Assembly: GCA_025933775.1 (NCBI GenBank)
Contig: JAICZH010000027.1
Coordinates: 1-34,006, forward strand
Length of the DNA: 34,006 nucleotides
Source of the DNA: Chitinophagaceae bacterium
GTDB taxonomy: Bacteria > Bacteroidota > Bacteroidia > Chitinophagales > Chitinophagaceae
Direction: 5' to 3'
Shown here: positions 7,116 to 15,171 of the stretch, one piece after another
Numbering within the stretch: the first letter of the stretch is position 1
Layout: every line of letters starts with the position of its first letter
Made by a program: the position numbers and the translations under genes
The notes under the pieces: model-generated
What the model saw: only the letters and a program-made list of their open reading frames with translations
What the model was told of the DNA's origin: nothing
The model's database searches: none

Positions 7116-8120
7116 TTAAGGAAATTTTTTAAACACCGTAAATCTTAAAATTATTTCAAGCAGCAACAATGCCATCGCAGCAAAAACGAGCGGATAAAAT
7201 TTTTCAGTATAACGATGAAAGGTTGTTATCTCCACTTTCGATTTTTCAAGACCATCAATTTCTGAATAAATATTTTGAAGGCTTTTATTATCCGTAGCCC
7301 TGAAATATTTTCCACCGGTTTGGTCTGCAATATTTTTTAATAATTTTTCATCAATTGCTACTTTTTCATTTTGCATTACAATACCCATTGGTGTGCTTAC
7401 CGGCGTGGGCGCATAACCGTCAGTGCCCACGCCAATTGTATAAACTTTTACTTTAAATGCTTTGGCAATTTCCAATGCAGTTGCAGGGTCTATTAATCCG
7501 CCGTTATTAATTCCATCGGTTAAAAGTATCACTACTTTACTTTTTGATTTGCTACTGCGAAGCCTGTCAACACTGGTCGCGAGTCCGCTCCCAATCGCTG
7601 TTCCATCTTCCAATAATCCGTTTCTTATTTGCTCAATTTGATTTATTAAAACATAATGATCGGTTGTGAGCGGGCATTGGGTAAAACTTTCGCCCGAAAA
7701 AATCACGATACCAATTCTATCGTTGGGCCGGTTATTTACAAAATCTTCCGCTACTTTTTTTGCAGCTTCCATTCTGTTGGGCGTAAAATCCTGCGCAGTC
7801 ATACTGCCACTTACATCAATGCACAAAATAATATCCACGCCTTCCCCTTCCGATTGTTGTTCTTCATATTTTACCTGCGGGCGCGCCAATGCAACTATAA
7901 TGCAACAGATGGCCAGCAATCGTAAAATGAATGGAAGATTTTGAAAACTATTTTTCCACGAACGATTTTTTGATAATCCTTTTGTTGTAGATATTCCAAT
8001 AGCAGCCGTTTGTTTTTTTCCTTTTGCAAATTTCCAATAAATAAAAATTGGAATAATGGCAAACAAAATAAAAAAAAGGGGTTGCCCAAAAGTTATATTA
8101 TCAAAATAATCAAATATCAC
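7116..8120 (-). CDS. batA: BatA-like membrane-anchored von Willebrand A protein
   Basis: 334 residues. There are hydrophobic segments near 12-28 and 64-80, a VWA domain with the metal-ion-dependent adhesion motif DVSGS at 102-106, the later TDG in LLTDGINNGG, and a C-terminal membrane anchor near 310-328. This layout is that of BatA/BatB from Bacteroidota aerotolerance operons, with the VWA domain likely periplasmic. The start is GTG at 8118-8120, overlapping the stop of the preceding gene by 11 bases, which implies coupled translation. Only one such protein is present; BatB, BatC and BatD do not follow, and the next gene is rsgA. Confidence 0.88.
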   Translation of the reverse strand: MIFDYFDNITFGQPLFFILFAIIPIFIYWKFAKGKKQTAAIGISTTKGLSKNRSWKNSFQNLPFILRLLAICCIIVALARPQVKYEEQQSEGEGVDIILCIDVSGSMTAQDFTPNRMEAAKKVAEDFVNNRPNDRIGIVIFSGESFTQCPLTTDHYVLINQIEQIRNGLLEDGTAIGSGLATSVDRLRSSKSKSKVVILLTDGINNGGLIDPATALEIAKAFKVKVYTIGVGTDGYAPTPVSTPMGIVMQNEKVAIDEKLLKNIADQTGGKYFRATDNKSLQNIYSEIDGLEKSKVEITTFHRYTEKFYPLVFAAMALLLLEIILRFTVFKKFP

Positions 8121-9075
8121 TTTCTGTTTTTTGATTTAATTTTTCATTAATTTCTATAATCATTTTTTTTATTTCATTCAAACAATTTTCACTCTCATTT
8201 TGCGGCGGAATGTATTTTGCAAATTTTACTGCATTGCCCATTCGCAGGCAGTTTGCAAATGATGATAGTTGTTCTTTTGTAAATCCATATTCATTTATAT
8301 CCATTAATATTTCATCGGAAGTAAGATACATTTTATACGTTTTTGATTTTCGTGAAATAAAACGTTTAAAAATTTCGGTAAGGCGATAATGATATTGTTT
8401 TACTTCATTGTTTTGCAAAAGATTTTCATTTTGTAAATCATTAAGCGCTTTCATGGCTTCATCAAAGGGAGAAAGTTTTGAATTGAAAAAATCAGGCGTT
8501 GCTTTTTTCTTTTTAAAAAATTTTATTAAAAATATAATCCAGAATATTAATAATAAAATTCCAATGCCTAACAACGCCCACCACCACCATGGCCATACTT
8601 TTTTTACTTCAATAATTGATTTGATATCATGAAAAGGTTGAACGCTGTCCATCGGCGCAAATGAAACATTGATGGGAATGGAATCGGTAATCAAATTAAA
8701 AGAAGAATCGCCATCTAACGTTTCAACATTTAAAATCATTGGTGGTATTACATGCCTGCCCGAATCAAAACTGGTAATAGTAATATCCTGGCTGAAATTG
8801 ATATTTCCATTTGGATATGTAGAATCAATTTTATTTTCGCGGACCACCTGAAAGTTTCCGATGGTGTCAGGCATATTAAACCACGAAAGCCTGTAAGTAT
8901 TGTCGGGCATGGATGTGGAAACCCTGTAATGCAATTGCTCGCCGATGAGAATATTAGTTTTATCAACGGTAGTTTGTATGGCGGGCGCTTGCGAAAAAAT
9001 ATTTTTTGCAAATAAAAATGAAACCGCAAAGAATAACAAGGTAACTAACGGTGTATGATAAACGCTTTTCTTCAA
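8110..9075 (-). CDS. secreted/membrane-anchored protein of the Bat operon (BatD-like N-terminus, DUF4381-like C-terminus)
   Basis: 321 residues. A signal peptide ends near residue 29. It is followed by an all-beta periplasmic region (about 30-155) whose opening TTVDKTNILIGEQLHYRV recalls the BatD repeat. Then come a Trp-rich membrane segment (WPWWWWALLGIGILLLIFW, about 168-190), a KKKK stop-transfer and a cytoplasmic helical tail with YHYRLTEIFKRFISRK. The tail resembles DUF4381 proteins found beside MoxR genes. Both family links are inference from pattern. The start is TTG at 9073-9075; no ATG is available before the signal peptide. It sits 14 bases after the DUF58 gene and overlaps batA by 11 bases. 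Confidence 0.7.
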   Translation of the reverse strand: MKKSVYHTPLVTLLFFAVSFLFAKNIFSQAPAIQTTVDKTNILIGEQLHYRVSTSMPDNTYRLSWFNMPDTIGNFQVVRENKIDSTYPNGNINFSQDITITSFDSGRHVIPPMILNVETLDGDSSFNLITDSIPINVSFAPMDSVQPFHDIKSIIEVKKVWPWWWWALLGIGILLLIFWIIFLIKFFKKKKATPDFFNSKLSPFDEAMKALNDLQNENLLQNNEVKQYHYRLTEIFKRFISRKSKTYKMYLTSDEILMDINEYGFTKEQLSSFANCLRMGNAVKFAKYIPPQNESENCLNEIKKMIIEINEKLNQKTESDI

Positions 9076-9089
9076 ATCTTTCTTTCGCT

Positions 9090-9962
9090 TTATTTTCTTC
9101 GTAAAAAAAACTGCTGTAAAATTTTTACATAATCTTCATCAGTTCGTAAATGCAACAAGTCCGCTCCCGATTTTTTAAAAATATTTTTACAACGCTCGCT
9201 TTGCTGCATAAAATTTTGCTGGTAATTATAACGCACCATCGGGTCGGAAGTATCGAGCCATTGCATTTTTCCTGTTTCTAAATCTTCTACTTCAAGCAGG
9301 CCTACATTGGGCAATTGCATATCCATTTTATCATAAATTTTAAGTCCGATAACATCGTGCCGGCTGCTCATTACACGCAACGCATCTTCATAATGTTCAT
9401 CAATAAAATCGCTCATAATAAATGCAATACTCCGGTGCCGGTTCGATCTTGAAAATAATTTCAATGCTTCATTAATGCTGGTGCCACTTCGTTTAGGCGT
9501 GGCCGTTAGTAATTCTCTTACGATATACAATGCATGTTGTTTTCCTTTTTTGGGCGGAATATATTTTTCAATTTTATCGCTAAAAAAAATTACGCCTACT
9601 TTATCATCGTTATTGATGGCGCTGAAAGTAAGCACTGCGCCAATTTCTGTGATTAAATTTCTTTTGGTGCTGTGCAGCGTGCCAAACAAGGCGCTGGCGC
9701 TTACATCCACCAAAAGAATAACCGTAAGCTCTCTTTCTTCTTCAAATACTTTTGTAAATGGATGAGCATAACGGGCGCTTACATTCCAATCAATAAACCG
9801 AACATCATCGCCCTGATAATATTCCCTCACTTCTCTAAAGCTCATTCCTTTTCCTTTAAATGCAGAATGATATTCACCCGTAAAAAGATGTGTGGTAATT
9901 TTTTTACTGATGATCTCAAGCTCCTTTACTTTTTTTACTATTTCTGCAGTGGTTAAGGACAA
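9090..9962 (-). CDS. DUF58 domain protein of the MoxR/Bat operon
   Basis: 290 residues. The DUF58 signature is clear: GMSFREVREYYQGDDVRFID followed by WNVSARYAHPFTKVFEEERE near residues 39-78. Directly after it comes a VWA-like LLVDVSASA in which the metal-binding DxSxS is kept. DUF58 proteins act with MoxR-type AAA ATPases in envelope or protein-complex assembly; the exact job is unknown. The start is TTG at 9960-9962, since a stop codon immediately precedes it in frame. The gap of 123 bases from moxR is AT-rich with repeated TATTGAATTA and TTAAACA words, while the following gene is only 14 bases away. Confidence 0.88.
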   Translation of the reverse strand: MSLTTAEIVKKVKELEIISKKITTHLFTGEYHSAFKGKGMSFREVREYYQGDDVRFIDWNVSARYAHPFTKVFEEERELTVILLVDVSASALFGTLHSTKRNLITEIGAVLTFSAINNDDKVGVIFFSDKIEKYIPPKKGKQHALYIVRELLTATPKRSGTSINEALKLFSRSNRHRSIAFIMSDFIDEHYEDALRVMSSRHDVIGLKIYDKMDMQLPNVGLLEVEDLETGKMQWLDTSDPMVRYNYQQNFMQQSERCKNIFKKSGADLLHLRTDEDYVKILQQFFLRRK

Positions 9963-10085
9963 TTATTGAATTATTTTATTATTGAATTAATGAAAAATCA
10001 GAATTCTAATTTATTTCTTTGTTCACTGTTTGATTATTTATGAATTAATTTATATCGTATATTAAACATTAAACATCGTACTTTA

Positions 10086-11087
10086 CTAAGGTACATTCAC
10101 CGCTTTCAAAATTTCTGTTATCACCATTTCAGCAGTTATATTTTCTGCTTCTGCTTCATAAGTTAACCCGATGCGATGCCGCAAAACATCCTTGCAAATA
10201 TTTCTTACGTCTTCAGGAATTACATAGCCGCGTTTGTTTAAATAAGCATACGCCTTTGCCGCCAAAGCCAGGTTAATGCTGGCTCTTGGCGAACCGCCAA
10301 AAGAAATCAATGGTTTTAATTTATTTAAATTATAGGTTTCAGGATAGCGTGTTGCAAATACAATATCAATAATGTATTGTTCTACTTTTTCATCCATATA
10401 TACCTGCCTTACCAGTTCGCGCGCATTTAATATTTCTTGAGTGGATACAACTGCGTTTACCCATGACCGTTGTATTCCCTGAACATTTTGGCGAATGATG
10501 GCCTGCTCTTCAGTTTTAGTAGGGTAATCAATAATAACTTTCAGCATAAAACGATCAACCTGTGCTTCAGGCAATGGATAGGTTCCTTCCTGCTCAATAG
10601 GATTTTGCGTGGCTAAAACCAAAAACGGTTCTTCTAAAATATAAGAATGGTTTCCGATAGTAACTTGTCTTTCCTGCATTGCTTCAAGTAAAGCGCTTTG
10701 CACTTTTGCAGGCGCCCGGTTTATTTCATCTGCTAAAATAAAGTTGGCGAAAATAGGACCCTTACGAACCATGAATTCATTTTTTTGCTGATTATAAATC
10801 ATAGTTCCTATCACATCTGCAGGCAACAGATCCGGAGTGAATTGTATGCGGCTGAATTGTGCATTGATTGTTTGCGCAAGCGAACGTATGGATAATGTTT
10901 TGGCCAGTCCTGGCACGCCTTCCAGCAAAATATGTCCATTGCTTAAGAGGCCGATTAACAGCCGCTCCACCATGTGATTTTGCCCTACGATTACTTTACC
11001 TATTTCAGCGTGAATCTTATCAAGGAAAGAAGCGGAATGATTAATTTTTTCATTCAACAAACGAATGTCTTCTGCAGTTTGTAGCAT
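10086..11087 (-). CDS. moxR: MoxR family AAA+ ATPase
   Basis: 333 residues with the AAA+ MoxR layout: Walker A GVPGLAKT at 57-64, Walker B ILADE at 117-121 followed by INRAPAKVQSALLEAMQE, sensor motif ATQNPIEQEGTYPLPEAQ, then a lid domain with the GGSPRAS arginine motif. It is full length. MoxR ATPases work as chaperones for VWA-domain proteins, and here the DUF58 and BatA genes follow on the same strand. It is the first gene of the Bat operon and is divergent from the YbjQ-family gene, with 130 bases between the two starts. Confidence 0.93.
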   Translation of the reverse strand: MLQTAEDIRLLNEKINHSASFLDKIHAEIGKVIVGQNHMVERLLIGLLSNGHILLEGVPGLAKTLSIRSLAQTINAQFSRIQFTPDLLPADVIGTMIYNQQKNEFMVRKGPIFANFILADEINRAPAKVQSALLEAMQERQVTIGNHSYILEEPFLVLATQNPIEQEGTYPLPEAQVDRFMLKVIIDYPTKTEEQAIIRQNVQGIQRSWVNAVVSTQEILNARELVRQVYMDEKVEQYIIDIVFATRYPETYNLNKLKPLISFGGSPRASINLALAAKAYAYLNKRGYVIPEDVRNICKDVLRHRIGLTYEAEAENITAEMVITEILKAVNVP

Positions 11088-11167
11088 TTTATTTCAATAA
11101 AATTTAAATTAAAAATGTAAAGTGCGCAAATTACGAACAACCAATAAAACAAAAACGATGCTAATAA

Positions 11168-11196
11168 TTGCGTCGGGAAAAAGTATGTTAAATTTG
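11168..11196 (+). promoter_or_regulatory. candidate Bacteroidota promoter for the YbjQ-family gene
   Basis: TTG at 11168-11170 (-33) and TAAATTTG at 11189-11196 (-7, perfect TAnnTTTG) are 18 bases apart. The predicted start is near 11202, about 16 bases before the ATG. This is the best-formed promoter in the window. Confidence 0.55.
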
Positions 11197-11217
11197 TAGT
11201 AATAAAACTATACAATT

Positions 11218-11550
11218 ATGGTAGATGAACAACTTGTTACATCGAGCAACCAGCTTGAAGGATATAAAATAATAAAACATTTAGGAATTGTTCGCGGCAT
11301 CACGGTAAGGTCGCGTAGCTTGTTTGGTAACATTGCGGGCGGTTTGCAAACACTCTTTGGTGGAACCATTTCAATTTATGTTGACTTGTGTGAAAAAACC
11401 AGAGTGGAAGCCTATCAGCATATGATACAACATGCAAACGAAAGAGGCGCTAATGCCATTATTAATATCCGTTACGATGCTAATGAAGTGATGAATGGAG
11501 TAACTGAAGTATTGTGCTATGGCACAGCTGTGCAAGTGGTGAATGTGTAA
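11218..11550 (+). CDS. YbjQ family (UPF0145, DUF74) protein
   Basis: 110 residues, full length for the family. The core YKIIKHLGIVRGITVRSRSL, the Gly-rich GNIAGGLQTLFGG, then EAYQHMIQHANERGANAI and VTEVLCYGTAVQV match the YbjQ/DUF74 pattern. Members form a pentameric all-beta ring with helices. A heavy-metal-binding role has been proposed but the function is not established. It has a good promoter upstream and a hairpin terminator 20 bases after its stop, so it is probably transcribed alone. Confidence 0.9.
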   Translation: MVDEQLVTSSNQLEGYKIIKHLGIVRGITVRSRSLFGNIAGGLQTLFGGTISIYVDLCEKTRVEAYQHMIQHANERGANAIINIRYDANEVMNGVTEVLCYGTAVQVVNV

Positions 11551-11570
11551 TGATAAAATTATAATAATAA

Positions 11571-11600
11571 AAAAGAGGGAGTTTGTCCCCTCTTTTTTTT
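11571..11600. terminator. bidirectional rho-independent terminator
   Basis: AAAAGAGGG (11571-11579), a short loop, then CCCTCTTTT (11588-11596) running into a T-tract to 11600, with A-rich sequence on the left. It lies between the convergent YbjQ-family and dodecin genes and can serve both strands. Confidence 0.8.
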
Positions 11601-11617
11601 AAAAACTATTTTTTTAT

Positions 11618-11827
11618 TTATGATTTTTCATCTACTCTGAAAGATACTTTACAAATAACGCCATACGATGATATTTTATTTCCATCTACATGCACTTTAA
11701 AATCTTTTACATAAACCGAATCAATATTTTTTACGGTTTTTGATACTTCGGCAACGGCGCCTTTTACCGCATCATCAAAACTTATTTCTGAAGATGCAAT
11801 TACTTCAATAACTTTTACGATAGGCAT
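11618..11827 (-). CDS. dodecin family protein
   Basis: 69 residues, the usual dodecin length. The start VKVIEVIASSEISFDDAVKGAVAEV, the middle KNIDSVYVKDFKVHVDGNKI and the end YGVICKVSFRVDE follow the dodecin beta-alpha-beta-beta fold. Dodecins assemble into hollow 12-mers that bind flavins or CoA. The flavin-stacking Trp of archaeal dodecin is not present, as in many bacterial members, so the ligand is uncertain. It is convergent with the YbjQ-family gene and divergent from the metal-import operon. Confidence 0.88.
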   Translation of the reverse strand: MPIVKVIEVIASSEISFDDAVKGAVAEVSKTVKNIDSVYVKDFKVHVDGNKISSYGVICKVSFRVDEKS

Positions 11828-11944
11828 AATAAATAATTTATAAGGTTAAATAAAAAGTAATTTAAACAAAAATTATTCCTTAAAGGTATCGGTATCCTAA
11901 TTTTTATTAACGTTGATCATTATCAGTTATGGTTTTGTTATTAA

Positions 11945-11963
11945 TTTATAAAAATTTTATAAA
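11945..11963. promoter_or_regulatory. 19-base perfect palindrome upstream of the metal-import operon
   Basis: TTTATAAAA-A-TTTTATAAA, two 9-base arms around one central base, 91 bases before the ATG at 12055. Size and symmetry would fit a Fur/DtxR-type metalloregulator site. It is all A and T, so chance palindromy in AT-rich DNA is a real alternative. Confidence 0.3.
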
Positions 11964-12054
11964 ACCAAACTACTTACACGTACATGACATATTATTTGGG
12001 CAATCATTATAATTTTAAATTTTATATATTGCAACATTGTTTCAAAAAAAATAA

Positions 12055-13191
12055 ATGAACAAACTACTTATCGTTTTATTGCCGGCCTGTTTTTTTTGCC
12101 AGCAATTATTTTCTCAAACAGATAGCACCGCCACAGATTCTGTTTTGCTAAAACAAATTACCGAACAAATGCAGGCAGGCAACCCACAACCTGCGCCGCA
12201 AACAAACAGATCGCCCCGGAACAGTAACCCGGATATAGGTGTAGTGGCTGATTTCAGAGGATCGTACATCAGCGAAGGCAAAAAAAATTTTGATGCGTAT
12301 TTAGATGAAGCTGAACTATCATTTCAATCCGTTGTTGATCCTTATATTCGTGCAGATTTTTTTATTTCTTTTTCAAGAGATCCCATCACACATAAATATG
12401 GCGCAGAAGTAGAGGAAGGCTATCTTACAACTCTTACATTGCCGGCGAAGCTGCAATTGAAAGTTGGAAAATTCAGAGAAGATGTGGGTAAAATAAATCC
12501 GGTGCATCCTCATGCGCTTCCTTTTGTTGATTTACCTGCGGCGTATGTAAATTATTTTGGCGAAGAAGGATTAAATGATGAAGGTGCATCTTTGAGTTGG
12601 CTCACTCCTGCAAAATCATTTTACCAGGAACTGGTTTTTCAGGCAACATCCGGCGCTTCTGAATCGCCCAGTTTTTACAGAGGAGATAACAATCGTTTTA
12701 TTTATTTAGCCCATTTAAAAAATGTTTTTACCTTAAATGATAATGCTACGCTGGAGCTTGGATTCACGGGCATTTCAGGACCTAATGATTCATCCGCAAA
12801 TACCAATATTGCAGCAGCCGATCTTACTTATAAATGGAAACCGGTGCAAATGAATACGTATAAATCTTTGGTGTGGCAAAATGAATTTTTTTACAGCAAT
12901 GCAAAATATGCATCTGATGAAGCGCATAATTCAATTGGTTTTTATTCATTCGTAGAAGATCAGATTGCAAAGCGATGGTTTATAACAGGAAGATATGATT
13001 ATGCGCAAAAGCCATACAATAAAAATATTTTAGAGCAGGCTTATTCGCTCACTGCCGGATGGTATGCAACCGAATTTCAAAAAATAGAAATAGAAGCAAA
13101 ACATACCACAGTAAATGTAGAACCAAATTATAATCAGGCATGGCTTCGATGGATATTTATCATCGGCGCACACGGCGCTCATCAATATTAA
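12055..13191 (+). CDS. outer-membrane beta-barrel protein associated with metal import
   Basis: 378 residues. The signal peptide MNKLLIVLLPACFFCQQLFS is followed by a Pro/Asn-rich linker to about residue 55, then amphipathic beta strands to the end (IGVVADFRGSY, PYIRADFFISFSR, KLQLKVGKFRED and so on), as in porin-like barrels. It has no TonB plug domain. The C-terminus (LRWIFIIGAHGAHQY) has two His residues, and PVHPHALPF adds two more. It is the first gene of a three-gene plus-strand operon, 34 bases before a metal-binding ABC protein gene, which suggests it admits a metal or a metal chelate. Metal specificity is inferred from context only. Confidence 0.65.
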   Translation: MNKLLIVLLPACFFCQQLFSQTDSTATDSVLLKQITEQMQAGNPQPAPQTNRSPRNSNPDIGVVADFRGSYISEGKKNFDAYLDEAELSFQSVVDPYIRADFFISFSRDPITHKYGAEVEEGYLTTLTLPAKLQLKVGKFREDVGKINPVHPHALPFVDLPAAYVNYFGEEGLNDEGASLSWLTPAKSFYQELVFQATSGASESPSFYRGDNNRFIYLAHLKNVFTLNDNATLELGFTGISGPNDSSANTNIAAADLTYKWKPVQMNTYKSLVWQNEFFYSNAKYASDEAHNSIGFYSFVEDQIAKRWFITGRYDYAQKPYNKNILEQAYSLTAGWYATEFQKIEIEAKHTTVNVEPNYNQAWLRWIFIIGAHGAHQY

Positions 13192-13225
13192 TTTTAAAAA
13201 AAAATTTTAAAGAAATAAAATAATC

Positions 13226-14131
13226 ATGAAAATAAAATCAATTGTACTCCTTAGTTTTTTATTAAACTTATTTTTTGTTACCAATGCAAAAACAATTAAA
13301 GTAGTTACCACCACTACCGATTTAAAAAGCATTACTGAAATGATTGGCGGCGATAAAGTTTCTGTAATGTCAATTGCAGAAGGTTATCAGAATCCGCACT
13401 TTGTAGATCCCAAGCCCAGCTACATTATCAGCTTATCCAATGCTAATATGTTTGTAACCGTGGGCCTTGATTTGGAAATTGGATGGTCGCCGCAATTGCT
13501 TACCAGCTCACGCAATCCTAAAATTCAAAAAGGTTCTGCAGGTTATGTAGATGCATCGGAAGGAGTTGGATTGTTGCAGGTTCCTTCTTCTATCAATCGC
13601 GGCGAAGGCGATATTCATATTTATGGCAATCCGCATTACTGGCTCGACCCATTGAATGGAAAAGTAATCGCCAGAAATATTGCCAATGGTTTGGAAAGAT
13701 TAGACCCTGATAACAAATCTTTTTATGAAAATAATTTGCAAACTTTTTTTAGCAAGATAAATGCGAAGATGCAGGAGTGGCAAGCCAAGATGGCGCCTTA
13801 CAAAGGTACTCCATTAATTGCTTACCATAATGAATGGGTTTATTTTGAAAGGCGTTTCGGATTGCACATTGTTGACTTTATGGAGCCAAAGCCCGGCATT
13901 CCGCCATCGCCATCGCAATTGGTAAAAGTGATTAAAGAAGTAAAAGCCGATAATATAAAAGTGATTATTTCATCACCGTATTTTACTACTTCATCATCTG
14001 ACGTAGTTTCCAAACAAACCGGCGCAAAAGAATTAACACTCGCCACTTCTACCGGAGGGTTTCCTTCTATAAAAAATTATTTTGATTTATTTGATTACGA
14101 TATTGATCATTTGATCGCGGCGTTGAAATAA
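13226..14131 (+). CDS. ABC transporter metal-binding periplasmic protein (ZnuA/MntA type, cluster A-I)
   Basis: 301 residues with a signal peptide (about 1-21). The mature part begins KTIKVVTTTTDLKSITEMIGG, typical for this family. Expected metal ligands are visible at H58 (NPHFVDPKPS), H137 (GNPHYWLDP) and H201 (AYHNEW), with an acidic residue near the C-terminus as fourth. The His-rich loop of many zinc-binding ZnuA proteins is missing, so zinc, manganese or another divalent ion is possible. It delivers metal to the inner-membrane permease encoded 91 bases downstream. Confidence 0.88.
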   Translation: MKIKSIVLLSFLLNLFFVTNAKTIKVVTTTTDLKSITEMIGGDKVSVMSIAEGYQNPHFVDPKPSYIISLSNANMFVTVGLDLEIGWSPQLLTSSRNPKIQKGSAGYVDASEGVGLLQVPSSINRGEGDIHIYGNPHYWLDPLNGKVIARNIANGLERLDPDNKSFYENNLQTFFSKINAKMQEWQAKMAPYKGTPLIAYHNEWVYFERRFGLHIVDFMEPKPGIPPSPSQLVKVIKEVKADNIKVIISSPYFTTSSSDVVSKQTGAKELTLATSTGGFPSIKNYFDLFDYDIDHLIAALK

Positions 14132-14222
14132 TTTTTATAGCACAAAATAATTTTGGTTTAAAAAAATATTAATTATTTTATTTGATATAATTATTAATAT
14201 TTGCTTTTAAAATTTATACAGC

Positions 14223-15065
14223 ATGTTTGAAATGTTTCAATTGCCATTTATGGTGCAGGCGTTTACCGTTGCGGTAATTACCGGAATATTATTATCATAT
14301 TTAGGAGTGCATGTGGTAGGCCGCGGCATCGTGTTTGTTGATTTGGCGCTTGGCCAAATATCCTCACTGGGCGTGGCTTTCGCAGCATTCATCGGTACGG
14401 GACTTACGTCTATTCCATTAATATTTACATTGGCGGGCGCATTGCTGATGTCGTTTATTAATATACGCGATAAGCGTTTGAAACAAGAAGCCATCATTGG
14501 AATATTATATGCATTTGCATCGGCGCTTACGGTATTATTCATTTCAAAAACACCGCATGGTGATTCGGATATACAGGAAGTTTTGTTTGGAAATATTTTA
14601 TCAGTAAGCTGGCAACAAATAAAATTAATTGCAATCATTTTTGGAATTCTTTTATTAGTACAAGTAATATTTTTCAGAAAATTTTTTGGGCTTACGGAAT
14701 CATTTGAAAATGGAGTAAACCATTTGGTAGGTATTTTCAACATCTGGAATTTTTTATTTTATATCACGATTGGATTAGCAATTGTTTTTGCCGTAAAAGT
14801 AAATGGAGTGATTCCGGTTTTTTCATATTTAATTATTCCGGCTGTATCGGCAATTATGATTGCAAAAAAGAAAGCAGCCGTTCTTATAATTGCGCTAATC
14901 ATAAGTATTTTGGGTGGTTTCTTCGGTTTAAATTTTTCTTTCCATTATGATTTTCCGGCGGGGCCTTCAATAGTTGTAGTGCTTGGAGGTATTTTTATTC
15001 TGGCTTCTATTTATAATATTTTCAAAAGAGGAAAAAATAATCAGAAAAGTATTGTTATTAAATAA
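14223..15065 (+). CDS. ABC transporter permease for divalent metal (ZnuB/MntB type, ABC-3 family)
   Basis: 280 residues, full length, with about eight membrane segments. Family landmarks are LGVHVVGRGIVFVDLALGQ and SSLGVAF near the start, DKRLKQEAIIGILYAFASAL in the middle and NGVIPVFSYLIIPAVSAIMIA near the end. It forms the membrane channel for the metal delivered by the binding protein upstream. The ATP-binding subunit that every such importer needs is not encoded in this operon or elsewhere in the window. The coding frame ends directly in a tandem repeat array. Confidence 0.9.
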   Translation: MFEMFQLPFMVQAFTVAVITGILLSYLGVHVVGRGIVFVDLALGQISSLGVAFAAFIGTGLTSIPLIFTLAGALLMSFINIRDKRLKQEAIIGILYAFASALTVLFISKTPHGDSDIQEVLFGNILSVSWQQIKLIAIIFGILLLVQVIFFRKFFGLTESFENGVNHLVGIFNIWNFLFYITIGLAIVFAVKVNGVIPVFSYLIIPAVSAIMIAKKKAAVLIIALIISILGGFFGLNFSFHYDFPAGPSIVVVLGGIFILASIYNIFKRGKNNQKSIVIK

Positions 15066-15171
15066 AAGTTTAGAAAGGTTTAGAAGTTTAGAAAGGTTTA
15101 GAAAGGTTTAGAAAGGTTTAGAAAGGTTTAGAAAGGTTTAGAAAAGGTTTAGAAGGTTTAGAAGTTTAGGG
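15066..15171. repeat. tandem array of GTTTAGAAAG filling a convergent gap
   Basis: About eleven units of GTTTAGAA with 0-3 further bases occupy the whole interval between the stop of the permease gene and the stop of lolA. Five consecutive units are identical 10-mers. The array begins two bases after one stop codon and ends at the base before the other. The same word occurs at 7033-7073. Confidence 0.9.

Noticed and set aside
14164-14202. 10-base inverted repeat between the binding-protein and permease genes
   Set aside because: Arms are entirely A and T with a 19-base loop in very AT-rich DNA; not distinguishable from chance.
14237-14743. 168-codon minus-strand frame inside the permease gene
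   Set aside because: It is antisense to a well-recognised transporter gene, has odd composition and no family pattern.
15066-15171. Possible CRISPR array
   Set aside because: Units are 7-11 bases with no spacers and no cas genes nearby; it is a simple tandem repeat.
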